NCBI GenBank assembly: GCA_020720525.1
Contig: DYON01000002.1
Coordinates: 1 to 41,825 of the forward strand
DNA: 41,825 nucleotides
Reading direction: 5' to 3'
From: Acetofilamentum sp.
GTDB taxonomy: Bacteria > Bacteroidota > Bacteroidia > Bacteroidales > DTU049
Both the position numbers and the translations under genes were made by a program. The notes below the pieces were generated by a model. It was not told the origin of the DNA, did not search any database, and saw only the letters and a program-made list of their open reading frames with translations. Below are positions 17,698 to 26,366 of this stretch, piece after piece; position 1 is the first letter of the stretch, and each line of letters opens with the position of its first letter.

Positions 17698-18927
17698 CTA
17701 CACTTCCACAATACGAAAGAGCTTATCGCCACGCCGAACAACTCGATCGACCTTAAAAGCAAACAATCGGCCTTTTGGCGCAAATGGTTCCACTCCCTTG
17801 TCGAGATGAATTTCATCAATTATACCTTCGTACAAGCCTGTTGAAGAACCAGTAATAGTTATTTTGGTACCAGGCAACACTTTGTCGGTTTCGGCTTTTG
17901 CTTCTGCTACTCCTAAATTTGAAAAATAGTTGGTTATTTTACCAATAAACTCACGACGTTCTGTTGCCGAGCTACCATGTTTGGTGCTCCATTCGCCTAT
18001 TTTTTTGCCCATGTAGTAGCCTTCCCAAAAACCACGGTTATACACCTTTTCTAATCGCGACATCCAGTTTTCGACCATTTTTTCAGAAAAAGTGGCGTTA
18101 GCTACTGCTTGCACAGCTTCGGAATACACCTTCACAACAGCACTTACATATTCGGGTGGACGACCACGTCCTTCAATTTTAAGAATAGAAACGCCTGCAT
18201 CGATGAGTTTATCGACAAAACCAACTGTGCATAAATCTTTGGGCGACATAATATACTTGTTGTCAACCACAAGTTCTACTCCACCTTCGAGGTCGGTTAC
18301 TCGATAGGGTCTGCGGCAAATCTGTGTACACGCACCTCGGTTGGCACTGCTGTTGGTATTATCGAGACTCAGATAGCACTTTCCGCTCACAGCCATACAT
18401 AGCGCACCGTGTGCAAACGCTTCGAGACGAACGAGCTGACCAGCTGGTCCGCAAATATTCTTTTCGCCTATCGCAATTGAAAGATTTTTCACCTGCTCCA
18501 AATTCATTTCGCGCGAAAGAACCATCACATCGGCCCATCGAGAAAAGAAGCGAACTGCCTCGATATTGGTAATATTCGATTGTGTTGAAAGATGAACATT
18601 AAGACCAAGTTCGCGCGCCTTTTCGAGAACAGCTATATCGGTTGCAATTACTGCATCAATGCCACTTTGTGCGGCAACCGACAATAGCGAATTAACTTCT
18701 TCGAGTTCGTTGTCGAAAATAACAGTGTTAAGAGCCAGCCAAGCTTTCGCTCCATAGTTGCGGCAAAATTTTACAATCTGCGATAAATCGTCGGCTTGAA
18801 AATTGACTGCCGAGCCCGATCGCATATTGAGTTTTCCAACGCCAAAATAAACAGAGTCGGCACCACTCTCAAGAGCTGCATGCAACGATTCAAACGACCC
18901 CACTGGAGCAGTAATTTCAACTTTCAT
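17698..18927 (-). CDS. U32 peptidase-like protein (probable RNA hydroxylation factor)
   Basis: A 409-residue U32 family protein. N-terminal EITAPVGSFESLHAALESGADSVYFG is the family opening; the U32 core has HLSTQSNITN, VLSREMNLEQ, GALCMAVSGKCYLS and RGACTQICRRPY, giving the conserved cysteines proposed to hold an iron-sulfur cluster; ILKIEGRGRPPEYV follows, and a C-terminal beta domain (about 330-409) ends the protein. The members studied in E. coli (RlhA, TrhP) act in hydroxylation of rRNA or tRNA rather than as peptidases; the length is closest to the TrhP/YegQ type. The ATG at 18925-18927 fits the family start better than the longer frame to 18942. Confidence 0.88.
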   Translation of the reverse strand: MKVEITAPVGSFESLHAALESGADSVYFGVGKLNMRSGSAVNFQADDLSQIVKFCRNYGAKAWLALNTVIFDNELEEVNSLLSVAAQSGIDAVIATDIAVLEKARELGLNVHLSTQSNITNIEAVRFFSRWADVMVLSREMNLEQVKNLSIAIGEKNICGPAGQLVRLEAFAHGALCMAVSGKCYLSLDNTNSSANRGACTQICRRPYRVTDLEGGVELVVDNKYIMSPKDLCTVGFVDKLIDAGVSILKIEGRGRPPEYVSAVVKVYSEAVQAVANATFSEKMVENWMSRLEKVYNRGFWEGYYMGKKIGEWSTKHGSSATERREFIGKITNYFSNLGVAEAKAETDKVLPGTKITITGSSTGLYEGIIDEIHLDKGVEPFAPKGRLFAFKVDRVVRRGDKLFRIVEV

Positions 18928-18971
18928 ATCACAAAGGTACACAAAGAGTACGAAATGTTTTTTTTGTTAAA

Positions 18972-19005
18972 TTGGATCTGTAATCAAAAATAATTTATAC
19001 TTTTG
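18972..19005 (+). promoter_or_regulatory. Probable promoter of the first envelope lipoprotein
   Basis: TTG at 18972-18974 and TACTTTTG at 18998-19005 (full -7 match) are 23 bases apart; the ATG is 36 bases further on. Confidence 0.5.
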
Positions 19006-19041
19006 AAAAAACAATCTAATCGTTAAACCAAAACTGAAACC

Positions 19042-19539
19042 ATGAAAAAAATCTTTCTCTTTCTCGGAATTGTTTTTGCTGCAACCATGATCGCATGTGG
19101 ACCTACTACAGACGACGCCATTAAGCACAACGACGGCATAGTTGCCGACCAAAAGAAGCTTCTTGAAATGGAAAATGACTTTGTTAACACCATAGTTGAC
19201 GGAGACGATGCCGCAGACATCAAAAAAGCATACAAAGAATACACTGCTTACATTGATGAAACCTTGAAGAAGTATGAAGAAATGGACGAATTCGACGATG
19301 CCGACACATTCCGCAAAGCCATTCTTGATCTTTTGAAAGAATTTCAAGATATTGCCAAAAACGAATACAAAGAGATGGTTGACATTTACACAATGGATGC
19401 CAAAGAACTCACCGAAGACGACTTTGCAAGATGGGAAGATCTTGCCGAAATAGTTGAAGAAAAAGAAGGCAAAGCCAACGATAGTTTCCTCGACAAACAA
19501 AAAGAGTTCGCAAAAGAATACGATTTCTCACTTGAATAG
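19042..19539 (+). CDS. Small acidic lipoprotein, LIC11966-like surface protein
   Basis: A 165-residue predicted lipoprotein: the hydrophobic signal ends in a lipobox-like TMIACG with Cys19, after which the chain is almost wholly helical and very acidic. The body reads as repeated amphipathic helices with KHNDGIVADQKKLLE, ADTFRKAILDLLKEFQ and KNEYKEMVDIYTMDAKELTE. This pattern recalls proteins annotated as the LIC11966 family of surface proteins (named from Leptospira); that match is from memory. The next gene (19628) is a clear paralogue. No enzymatic motif is visible. A strong terminator follows at once, so it is transcribed alone from its own promoter. Function unknown. Confidence 0.8.
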   Translation: MKKIFLFLGIVFAATMIACGPTTDDAIKHNDGIVADQKKLLEMENDFVNTIVDGDDAADIKKAYKEYTAYIDETLKKYEEMDEFDDADTFRKAILDLLKEFQDIAKNEYKEMVDIYTMDAKELTEDDFARWEDLAEIVEEKEGKANDSFLDKQKEFAKEYDFSLE

Positions 19540-19555
19540 AAGTCACTTTCGCTTT

Positions 19556-19590
19556 AAAAGGCTGTCTTTTTTTTAGACGGCCTTTTTTTT
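19556..19590 (+). terminator. Rho-independent terminator after the first envelope lipoprotein
   Basis: AAAAGGCTGTCT (19556-19567) pairs with AGACGGCCTTTT (19575-19586) over 12 bases with a single G-U pair, then more Ts. It lies 16 bases after the stop codon. Confidence 0.9.
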
Positions 19591-19627
19591 AAACAAAAAG
19601 AAAAAATCACCCTTAAAAGAAACAAAC

Positions 19628-20125
19628 ATGAATAGAATTCTAACTTTTTCAGTGTTTATATTGTTGTTTTCAGCAGTATTTGCCCAAACAAAAGAACAAG
19701 CAATCGATTATAACGATAAGGTTGTAGCCGATCAAAAAAAGATGCTAATTCTCGAAGATTTTTTCGTTACAGCAATCATAAACGACTTGGGTGGCGACAC
19801 CATTAAGCTTGAGTATGAAATTTACTGCGATTATTTGCAATTCACACTTGACAAATACTCAAAAATGAAAAAATTCGATAGCAAAGACACCTTTCGAAAA
19901 GCGATTATTGAGTTGTTGACCAACTTCCAAAAGGCAGCTACCACAGAATACAAAGAGATGCTCGATATTTATAGTATTCCTACTGAAGAACTCACCGACA
20001 CCCATTTCAATCGATGGACTGAGCTATCCGAAATTGTTGATAAGAAGGAAAACGAATATAACGACGCATTTTTGGAAGCACAAAAAGTTTTTGCAAAAGA
20101 ATACGACTTTTCATTGTCCGAATAA
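19628..20125 (+). CDS. Secreted paralogue of the preceding lipoprotein
   Basis: Also 165 residues, and clearly related to the protein at 19042: both have YNDKVVADQKK or HNDGIVADQKK, DTFRKAI, EYKEMLDIY or EYKEMVDIY, EELT or KELT, and end in FAKEYDFSL. Unlike its neighbour it lacks a lipobox; the signal peptide ends LLFSAVFAQ, so it would be released to the periplasm instead of being lipid-anchored. It is less acidic. This looks like a tandem duplication in which one copy lost, or the other gained, the lipid anchor. No -7 box is obvious in the 88 bases between the preceding stop and this start. Function unknown. Confidence 0.8.
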   Translation: MNRILTFSVFILLFSAVFAQTKEQAIDYNDKVVADQKKMLILEDFFVTAIINDLGGDTIKLEYEIYCDYLQFTLDKYSKMKKFDSKDTFRKAIIELLTNFQKAATTEYKEMLDIYSIPTEELTDTHFNRWTELSEIVDKKENEYNDAFLEAQKVFAKEYDFSLSE

Positions 20126-20150
20126 ACCAATTGCTGTATATCGAAGAGGG

Positions 20151-20185
20151 TTTTGCAACAATAAGTTCTAATATTTGTACTTTTG
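20151..20185 (+). promoter_or_regulatory. Probable promoter of the third envelope protein
   Basis: TTTTG at 20151-20155 and TACTTTTG at 20178-20185 are 22 bases apart, with the ATG 27 bases after the -7 box. The extended form TACTTTTGTGCA is shared with the promoter at 24269. Confidence 0.6.
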
Positions 20186-20211
20186 TGCAGATTTAATGAA
20201 CACTTTTCAAC

Positions 20212-20784
20212 ATGAAATACATTGTCGTTTTTCTTTTTGCTTTGCTGGGATTTTTTATTTCGTGTGGTCCTTCCGACGAAACACGAAAAGCAGCCAACGA
20301 GGTTTTTGAAACCACTCACAATGATGTAAATAGCGTTATCGCAACCGATAGCAGTTATGCTTTATGTATGCAATATCTACTCAACGAAATTCAGTCTCCC
20401 GATTTAAAAAAAGCAAAAAAAAGAGTTCGTGAAATAACCGATAGTATATCGCGTCTCGACTTGTATATAGACTCGCTAAGGGCACAAATTGAAGAAGCCT
20501 CATCTAACATCGACTCGATGAATAGAAATACTGAAAAATTCACACTTCTTGCTTCTGCCGACACGCTTTTAAGAAAATACAAAATGGTAGCAGCCGATAT
20601 TTATCCAAAAATTGCCGATCATCTTAGAAATTTGACGTTGCCAGTTAAGGATGCTGAATATACAATTGTATTGCAACTTACCTATCAAGCCGATTCTATT
20701 TTGAATAGCTCGGTTGAACGTTTCAACAACGAAAGTGCGGCATTTTTTGAAGAATACTCGCTCAAAGATTTTAACGAGGAATAA
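20212..20784 (+). CDS. Helical lipoprotein, possible distant third paralogue
   Basis: A 190-residue predicted lipoprotein (signal [17 protein letters not shown], lipobox Cys18 in FISCGPSDE). The middle (about 60-115) is a likely coiled coil ([20 protein letters not shown]). Its C-terminal part, with [19 protein letters not shown], resembles the end of the two proteins before it, which have a DAFLEAQKVFAKEYDFSL type ending, so it may be a diverged relative; this is an inference from pattern only. No catalytic motif is seen. Its last 14 bases overlap the 3' end of the convergent aspS gene. Confidence 0.75.
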   Translation: MKYIVVFLFALLGFFISCGPSDETRKAANEVFETTHNDVNSVIATDSSYALCMQYLLNEIQSPDLKKAKKRVREITDSISRLDLYIDSLRAQIEEASSNIDSMNRNTEKFTLLASADTLLRKYKMVAADIYPKIADHLRNLTLPVKDAEYTIVLQLTYQADSILNSSVERFNNESAAFFEEYSLKDFNEE

Positions 20785-22519
20785 GTTTAACCTTCAATTC
20801 GTCGAGTTGTTGCTGACTCACTGCCGAAGGAGCATCGGCCATAACATCGCGTCCTGAATTGTTTTTGGGGAATGCAATAAACTCGCGAATATTGTTTTGA
20901 CCTGCCATCATGGCAACAAAACGATCGAAGCCAAATGCTATTCCACCATGAGGCGGTGCTCCATATTCGAAAGCACCTAGCAGAAATCCAAATTGAGCAG
21001 ATGCTTCTTCGTCGGTAAAACCAAGTGCTTTAAACATTTGCATTTGCAAATTGCGGTCATGAATACGAATACTGCCACCACCAATTTCGACGCCATTGAT
21101 TACCAAATCGTAAGCATTGGCTCGCACTTTACCGGGGTCGGTAGCGAGCAAAGCGAAATCGTCGGCAATGGGCGAAGTAAACGGATGATGCATTGCAAAA
21201 AAGCGTTTTGAGTCGTCGTCCCATTCGAGCAAGGGAAAATCGACCACCCACAACGGAGCAAAATGATCAGGATTTCGTAAGCCTTGACGAGTTCCCAATT
21301 CGAGTCGGAGCTCACCTGCAACCGAAAAAATATTTTTATTGGAACCAGCAACAACCAGCATCAAGTCGCCATCGGCAGCATTGCATTTGGCTTTCCAATT
21401 GTTGAGATCGTCGGGTGTAAAAAATTTATCGACCGACGATTTGGCCGAGCCATCGACAGCAAATTTAACCCAGATAAGACCCGTACCGCCAATTTGCGGA
21501 CGCTTAATCCACTCGGTAAGTTCGTCGAGTTGCTTGCGTGTGTATTCGGCTGCACCTTCCACCACCAAAGCCAACACTTGGTCGGCATTGTCGAACACAA
21601 CAAAGCCTTTGTTTTTTGCCAAATCGGTTAAATTCTGAATTTGCATACCAAAGCGAATGTCGGGTTTGTCGCTACCATACAAACTTATGGCTTCGGAATA
21701 TGGCATTCGCAAAAATGGGGGCAAATCGATATTGCGCACAGCTTTAAAAAGATGACCAGTAAGAGCTTCGAAATTGACGAGTACATCTTCGCGTTCAACA
21801 AACGACATTTCGCAATCGATCTGCGTAAATTCGGGTTGACGGTCGGCACGAAGGTCTTCGTCGCGAAAACAGCGAACAATTTGAAAATAGCGGTCGAATC
21901 CCGAAACCATCAACAATTGCTTGTAGGTTTGAGGCGACTGAGGCAAGGCATAGAATTGATTCTCGTTCATTCGCGAAGGCACAATAAAATCGCGAGCGCC
22001 TTCGGGAGTACTTCGTATGAGATATGGCGTTTCAATTTCGAGAAAGTTGGCGTCGCTCAAAAATTTGCGAATTTCGAGTGCCATCCGATGACGAAGAATG
22101 ATATTATGTTGCAATGGATTGCGTCGCAAATCGAGATAGCGATATTTCATACGCAACTCTTCGCCACCATCGGTTTCGTTTTCGATAGTGAAAGGAGGTG
22201 TTTGCGCCGAATTAAGCACTTTGAGCTTTTTAACTTCAATTTCAACTTCCCCAGTTGGAATGTTTTTGTTTTTATTGCTTCGTTCGCGCACCATTCCTTC
22301 GGCAGAAACAACAAACTCGCGACCAAGTTTTCGAGCTGCTTCGCACAAATCTTTATTGGTTTCCATATCGAAAACCAACTGAGTAATTCCATATCTATCG
22401 CGCAAATCGATAAATGTAGTGCCTCCAAAATCTCTAATATGTTGCACCCATCCACTAATTAAAACCTGTTGACCAACATTTTGAATGCGCAATTCTCCGC
22501 AAGTATGAGTTCTGTACAT
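20771..22519 (-). CDS. aspS: Aspartyl-tRNA synthetase
   Basis: A 582-residue class II synthetase that charges tRNA(Asp). The N-terminal anticodon-binding OB fold begins [19 protein letters not shown]; class II motif 2 is [18 protein letters not shown]; a bacterial GAD insertion occupies about residues 290-410; motif 3 is [15 protein letters not shown] near the C-terminus, preceded by [12 protein letters not shown]. The length and the GAD domain mark the bacterial type. The ATG at 22517-22519 is chosen because the family starts with MYRTH; the frame extends 13 codons further without support. The 3' end overlaps the convergent lipoprotein gene by 14 bases. Confidence 0.97.
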   Translation of the reverse strand: MYRTHTCGELRIQNVGQQVLISGWVQHIRDFGGTTFIDLRDRYGITQLVFDMETNKDLCEAARKLGREFVVSAEGMVRERSNKNKNIPTGEVEIEVKKLKVLNSAQTPPFTIENETDGGEELRMKYRYLDLRRNPLQHNIILRHRMALEIRKFLSDANFLEIETPYLIRSTPEGARDFIVPSRMNENQFYALPQSPQTYKQLLMVSGFDRYFQIVRCFRDEDLRADRQPEFTQIDCEMSFVEREDVLVNFEALTGHLFKAVRNIDLPPFLRMPYSEAISLYGSDKPDIRFGMQIQNLTDLAKNKGFVVFDNADQVLALVVEGAAEYTRKQLDELTEWIKRPQIGGTGLIWVKFAVDGSAKSSVDKFFTPDDLNNWKAKCNAADGDLMLVVAGSNKNIFSVAGELRLELGTRQGLRNPDHFAPLWVVDFPLLEWDDDSKRFFAMHHPFTSPIADDFALLATDPGKVRANAYDLVINGVEIGGGSIRIHDRNLQMQMFKALGFTDEEASAQFGFLLGAFEYGAPPHGGIAFGFDRFVAMMAGQNNIREFIAFPKNNSGRDVMADAPSAVSQQQLDELKVKLIPR

Positions 22520-22531
22520 GAAATTTTTTTG

Positions 22532-22539
22532 CGAAAATA
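22532..22539 (-). promoter_or_regulatory. Possible -7 element of aspS
   Basis: The minus strand reads TATTTTCG, one mismatch from TAnnTTTG, 12 bases before the chosen start. The leader would be very short, so confidence is limited. Confidence 0.3.
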
Positions 22540-22589
22540 ACAATAATCGTTCATCCAAAAAGTTTTAATTTTACCACATCGTTTGATTT

Positions 22590-23762
22590 ATGAGAATTAT
22601 CGGGGTATTTTTAATTCTTTTTTTTGGTTGTTCTGAACTATATGCTCAGGACAATCTCATTTACAATGGCAGTTTCGAGACCTATCGAAACTGCCCCGAA
22701 GATTATGTGCATTATCTTGAAGGCATTACCGAGCTGGTTCCGGGTTGGTGCATCAACAACACTTCAACACCCGACTACTTCAATCGATGTAGCATTCGAA
22801 GCAAAGTTGGTGTTCCTTCCAATTTTGCAGGCAACATGGAGCCAAAAAGTGGCAACGCCTACGCTGGAATGATACTGCGCGCCGATTCGTCGCGTTACCC
22901 CTACTCGCGCGGCTACAACGAGCACTTGCAATCCATAATCACAATGCCATTGGAGCGCAACCATTTGTATTATTTCGAGTTTTATTTTGTTTTGAGCAAA
23001 AATAGTGGCATTGCATCGAATGGAATGTCGGTGTATTTAAGTTCGTCGAAACCCCTTTTCGACGAAGCGGCCGAAAGCTTCACCTTTGTTCCTCAACTCG
23101 AAATGCCTCGCGACTCGGTATTGGACAATAGAGACGAGTGGTCGAAATTTTCGGGTGTTTTTCGTGCAAGTGGCGAAGAAAAATATATTACCATTGGCAA
23201 TTTCACAAATTACAATGAACTCACTTATGAAACATTGATTGAGGATGCCTCGGCCGAAATTCATTCATTTGCTTATTATTTATTCGACGATTTCAAACTC
23301 ATTCCAACCAACAATATTTCGCAGCACAAAATCACAGCCATCATGAATCAACTCGATTCGTTTCCACCACTGACCTATACTATCAACGATACGTTATTTA
23401 TGGAGGACATTGAAATAGGCGAGACCATTATTTTACGCAATGTTTACTTCGAGTTCGACAAAACCGAACTATTGCCCTACTCTTATGCCGAGCTAAATAA
23501 GATATATGACATTCTAATGATGTATCCAAATATGAAAATTGAAATTTCGGGACATACCGACAACATTGGGTCGGAAGCCTACAACCAAGCACTCAGCGAA
23601 GCAAGAGCCAAAGCTGTTCTTGAATATTTATACCAAAAAGGGATTGATTTGAAGCGAATGCGCTATGTTGGCTACGGAAGCAAAATATCGATAGCCGACA
23701 ATCTTCTCCCCGAAGGACGTAAACTCAACCGCCGAGTTGAAATTAAAATTCTAAGCAAATGA
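22590..23762 (+). CDS. OmpA-family outer-membrane protein with N-terminal jelly-roll-like domain
   Basis: A 390-residue exported protein. The signal peptide ends at about residue 19 (ELYAQDN). Residues about 22-230 start with NLIYNGSFETYRNCPEDY, a pattern typical of galactose-binding-like beta-sandwich domains in Bacteroidota surface proteins. A short linker leads to an OmpA C-terminal peptidoglycan-binding domain (about 280-390) with YFEFDKTELLPYS, EISGHTDNIGSEAYNQALS and EARAKAVLEYL; the Asp and Arg that bind diaminopimelate are in place. It likely ties the outer membrane to the wall while presenting its N-terminal domain. The tadA start codon overlaps its stop (ATGA), so the two are co-translated. 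Ligand unknown. Confidence 0.85.
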   Translation: MRIIGVFLILFFGCSELYAQDNLIYNGSFETYRNCPEDYVHYLEGITELVPGWCINNTSTPDYFNRCSIRSKVGVPSNFAGNMEPKSGNAYAGMILRADSSRYPYSRGYNEHLQSIITMPLERNHLYYFEFYFVLSKNSGIASNGMSVYLSSSKPLFDEAAESFTFVPQLEMPRDSVLDNRDEWSKFSGVFRASGEEKYITIGNFTNYNELTYETLIEDASAEIHSFAYYLFDDFKLIPTNNISQHKITAIMNQLDSFPPLTYTINDTLFMEDIEIGETIILRNVYFEFDKTELLPYSYAELNKIYDILMMYPNMKIEISGHTDNIGSEAYNQALSEARAKAVLEYLYQKGIDLKRMRYVGYGSKISIADNLLPEGRKLNRRVEIKILSK

Positions 23763-24217
23763 CCCTTGAACGCGACGACAACTTCTTCATGCAAGAAGCC
23801 TTGAAAGAAGCGCAAAAAGCAGCCTTCGAAAACGAAGTACCTATAGGAGCCGTTTTGGTTTTAAATAATAAAATTGTGGCTCGGTCGCACAATCAGACCG
23901 AATTGCTTAAAGATGTAACAGCACATGCCGAAATATTAGCCATAACAAGTGCTGCATCGGAGTATGGCATTAAGTTCTTCGATGATTTTGTGCTCTATAT
24001 AACCTTAGAACCATGTGTGATGTGCGCCGGGGCTCTTAGGTGGGCTAGAATTGGGAAAATAGTATATGCAACCGACGACCCCAAAGCTGGATTCTCTCTC
24101 TACAACAAGAACATTCTTCACCCCAAAACAATTCTTGAAAAGGGACCTGGTGAAAATGAATCAAAAAATCTTCTTCAAGATTTTTTCAAAAATAGGAGAA
24201 AAAAAATAAAAATTTAG
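23759..24217 (+). CDS. tadA: tRNA-specific adenosine deaminase
   Basis: The 152-residue zinc deaminase converts A34 to inosine in tRNA(Arg), and is normally essential. The zinc-binding and proton-shuttle motif HAE is at residues 56-58 (VTAHAEILAI) and PCxxC at 84-88 (TLEPCVMCAGAL). The C-terminal DFFKNRRKKIKI is a basic tail of the usual kind. Length is normal. The start overlaps the stop of the OmpA gene by 4 bases, a strong sign of coupling. The longer paralogue type (guanine deaminase) is less likely because of the VPIGAVLVLNNKIVARSHN opening, which is standard TadA. Confidence 0.95.
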   Translation: MTLERDDNFFMQEALKEAQKAAFENEVPIGAVLVLNNKIVARSHNQTELLKDVTAHAEILAITSAASEYGIKFFDDFVLYITLEPCVMCAGALRWARIGKIVYATDDPKAGFSLYNKNILHPKTILEKGPGENESKNLLQDFFKNRRKKIKI

Positions 24218-24268
24218 CCCTTTAGCAAAAAAAATTCTATTTGTTTTAAATAATTGAAGATAAATTAT

Positions 24269-24276
24269 TACTTTTG
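24269..24276 (+). promoter_or_regulatory. Probable -7 element of the PorE-like gene
   Basis: TACTTTTG, a full match, lies 26 bases before the ATG and continues as TGCA. A TTTG at 24240-24243 is 25 bases upstream, slightly long for a -33 box. Confidence 0.5.
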
Positions 24277-24302
24277 TGCATTGAATAAAATATTGACTCT
24301 TT

Positions 24303-26312
24303 ATGAATAAGACTTTGCTGATTATTGCATTGCTTTTTGCAGGAATATCAATGTCGAATGCTCAATCCGACGATATTCTAACACGCATGGGGAACGACAA
24401 AACGTTCAAAGCTGAATATGAAAAAGCCGAAGTATTGCTTTTGGATTACAACTTCGAAGAAGCTGTAAAAACCTATTTAAAATGGGATTCTGTCTATTCT
24501 GGAAATGCAAATTTGCAGTATAAAATTGGATTTTGCTACGCCAACATGGGCAGCGAAAAGCCAAGAGCTATTCCCTTTTTAGAAAAGGCTTCAAGCATGG
24601 TTGTTAAGGAATATACTGGCGAATACAACGAAATGAATGCTCCTGTAGATGTATTTATGTATTTGGGAATTGTTTATCATGTTGATTACAAATTCAATAA
24701 AGCCATAAACAATTACGACAAATTTATTAAGTACGCCGAATTCGACAGTCCCGAATTGGTTGACTCGGTAAAGACGCTTAAAGAAAAATCGTACAACGCC
24801 ATAAAAATCATCAACAACCCTTTAAGTATTAAAATAGAAAACCTCGGAAATCCTATCAACACAGGGTTTAGCGAATACAGCCCCATTATAACAACCGATA
24901 TGAAGACACTTTATTTCACCAGTCGTCGCGAAGGCAGCACTGGCGGAAAGAAAAATGAAAAAGGACAATACTACGAAGATGTATATTTCACCTCAATAAA
25001 CAACAATGGACAATGGTCGGTTGCAAAACATATCGGTGGAAAAATCAACACCATTGGTCACGAAGCTACAATTAGCATTTCGCCAGATGGCAAAACAATT
25101 TTATTGTACAAAGACGACAAAGGCGATGGAAACATTTATTTTTCGGAATTGCTAAACGAAAACGAATGGAGCAAGCCTGAAAAAATGCCCGATCCCATTA
25201 ACTCCACATCTTGGGAAACCCATGCTTGTTATTCGCCCGACATGAATTTTATATTTTTTGTAAGCAATCGACCAGGTGGTTTTGGAGGAAGGGATATTTG
25301 GATGACCGAAAAAATCAATGGAAAATGGATGGAGCCCGAAAATCTTGGTTCAACCATCAACACTCCATACGACGAAGATTCACCTTATATGCTCCCCGAT
25401 GGATTTACATTGTATTTTTCGTCGCAAGCACACGACAATATGGGTGGTTTTGATATTTTTATAAGCACACGAACCGAGGATGGTTTTTGGACAACACCCG
25501 AAAACATGGGCTATCCAGTAAACACCACAGAAGATGATGTTTTTTATATTCCAACACCAGACGAAAAACACGCATTCTATTCATCCGCCAAAAACTATGG
25601 CAAAGGTGGCCAAGACATATATTACATGACCATTGTAAAAGCCAAGAAAAAAACCATCAAGCTTCGTGGCCGAGTAGCCGACGCAAACTCATTCAAAGCA
25701 TTGGAAGCCAGCATTGAGTTTTATTCAAACGGCAAAGAAATGGTTATATCGAGTCTCACTTCTGCTGAAGATGGCTCTTATGTAACAACTCTTTTGCTTG
25801 GCGATTCCTACGAAATCAAAGCAAAGTCCGATGGATATAAAATGTCCACATACGACCTCTCAGTTCTTGAAGACGAAAAGCGCGACGAGCTTATTCTTGA
25901 TATATTTTTAAGCAAGCTTTTACTAGCAGGCGACACGGCCAAAGCCCATATAGAAGATGTACGGGTTGGAGAAAAGATTGTACTCAACAATATTTTTTAC
26001 GATTTCAACCGCGCTACCTTACGCCCCGAATCGGTTGAAGAGTTGACTAGGCTTGTTAAATTAATGAAAGATATTCCATCGTTGAAAATAGAGCTTTCGA
26101 GCCATACCGACAATGTAGGGTCAGACGAATACAACATGAAGCTTTCGAACGAACGCGCCAAGTCTGTGGTATCATTTTTGGTAGCGTCGGGAATTGCTTC
26201 CGACAGGTTGGTTGCTAAAGGCTATGGCGAAACTCAGCCAATAGTCACAAACACAAGCGAAGAAGGTCGTCAGGCGAATCGCAGAACTGAATTTAAAATT
26301 TTGAGTAAGTAA
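24303..26312 (+). CDS. PorE-like TPR / beta-propeller / CRD / OmpA protein
   Basis: A 669-residue envelope protein with four parts in order: signal peptide (1-20, ending SMSNAQS), TPR-like helices (about 25-160), five PD40 blades (about 185-445; for example SPIITTDMKTLYFTSRR, SPDMNFIFFVSNRPGG, LPDGFTLYFSSQAHDN), a carboxypeptidase-regulatory-like domain (about 452-540, KLRGRVADANSFKALEAS), and an OmpA C-terminal domain (about 550-669, ELSSHTDNVGSDEYN). This is the architecture of PorE, the T9SS component that binds peptidoglycan, including the five-bladed propeller. Similar multi-domain proteins are common in Bacteroidota, so PorE orthology is an inference. It lacks a lipobox. The OmpA end resembles the protein at 22590. 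Confidence 0.8.
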   Translation: MNKTLLIIALLFAGISMSNAQSDDILTRMGNDKTFKAEYEKAEVLLLDYNFEEAVKTYLKWDSVYSGNANLQYKIGFCYANMGSEKPRAIPFLEKASSMVVKEYTGEYNEMNAPVDVFMYLGIVYHVDYKFNKAINNYDKFIKYAEFDSPELVDSVKTLKEKSYNAIKIINNPLSIKIENLGNPINTGFSEYSPIITTDMKTLYFTSRREGSTGGKKNEKGQYYEDVYFTSINNNGQWSVAKHIGGKINTIGHEATISISPDGKTILLYKDDKGDGNIYFSELLNENEWSKPEKMPDPINSTSWETHACYSPDMNFIFFVSNRPGGFGGRDIWMTEKINGKWMEPENLGSTINTPYDEDSPYMLPDGFTLYFSSQAHDNMGGFDIFISTRTEDGFWTTPENMGYPVNTTEDDVFYIPTPDEKHAFYSSAKNYGKGGQDIYYMTIVKAKKKTIKLRGRVADANSFKALEASIEFYSNGKEMVISSLTSAEDGSYVTTLLLGDSYEIKAKSDGYKMSTYDLSVLEDEKRDELILDIFLSKLLLAGDTAKAHIEDVRVGEKIVLNNIFYDFNRATLRPESVEELTRLVKLMKDIPSLKIELSSHTDNVGSDEYNMKLSNERAKSVVSFLVASGIASDRLVAKGYGETQPIVTNTSEEGRQANRRTEFKILSK

Positions 26313-26333
26313 TTCAAAATCTGCAAGAAAAGT

Positions 26334-26341
26334 GTAATTTT
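26334..26341 (+). promoter_or_regulatory. Probable -7 element of the S46 peptidase
   Basis: TAATTTTG, a full match to TAnnTTTG, is 25 bases before the chosen ATG. No TTTG at the right distance upstream. Confidence 0.4.
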
Positions 26342-26366
26342 GTCAAACAAAAGAAATAAAGCTGTT

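Noticed and set aside
21641-22462. 273-codon plus-strand frame inside aspS
   Set aside because: Antisense shadow of a well-conserved gene; composition is Phe/His/Ser-rich without domain patterns.
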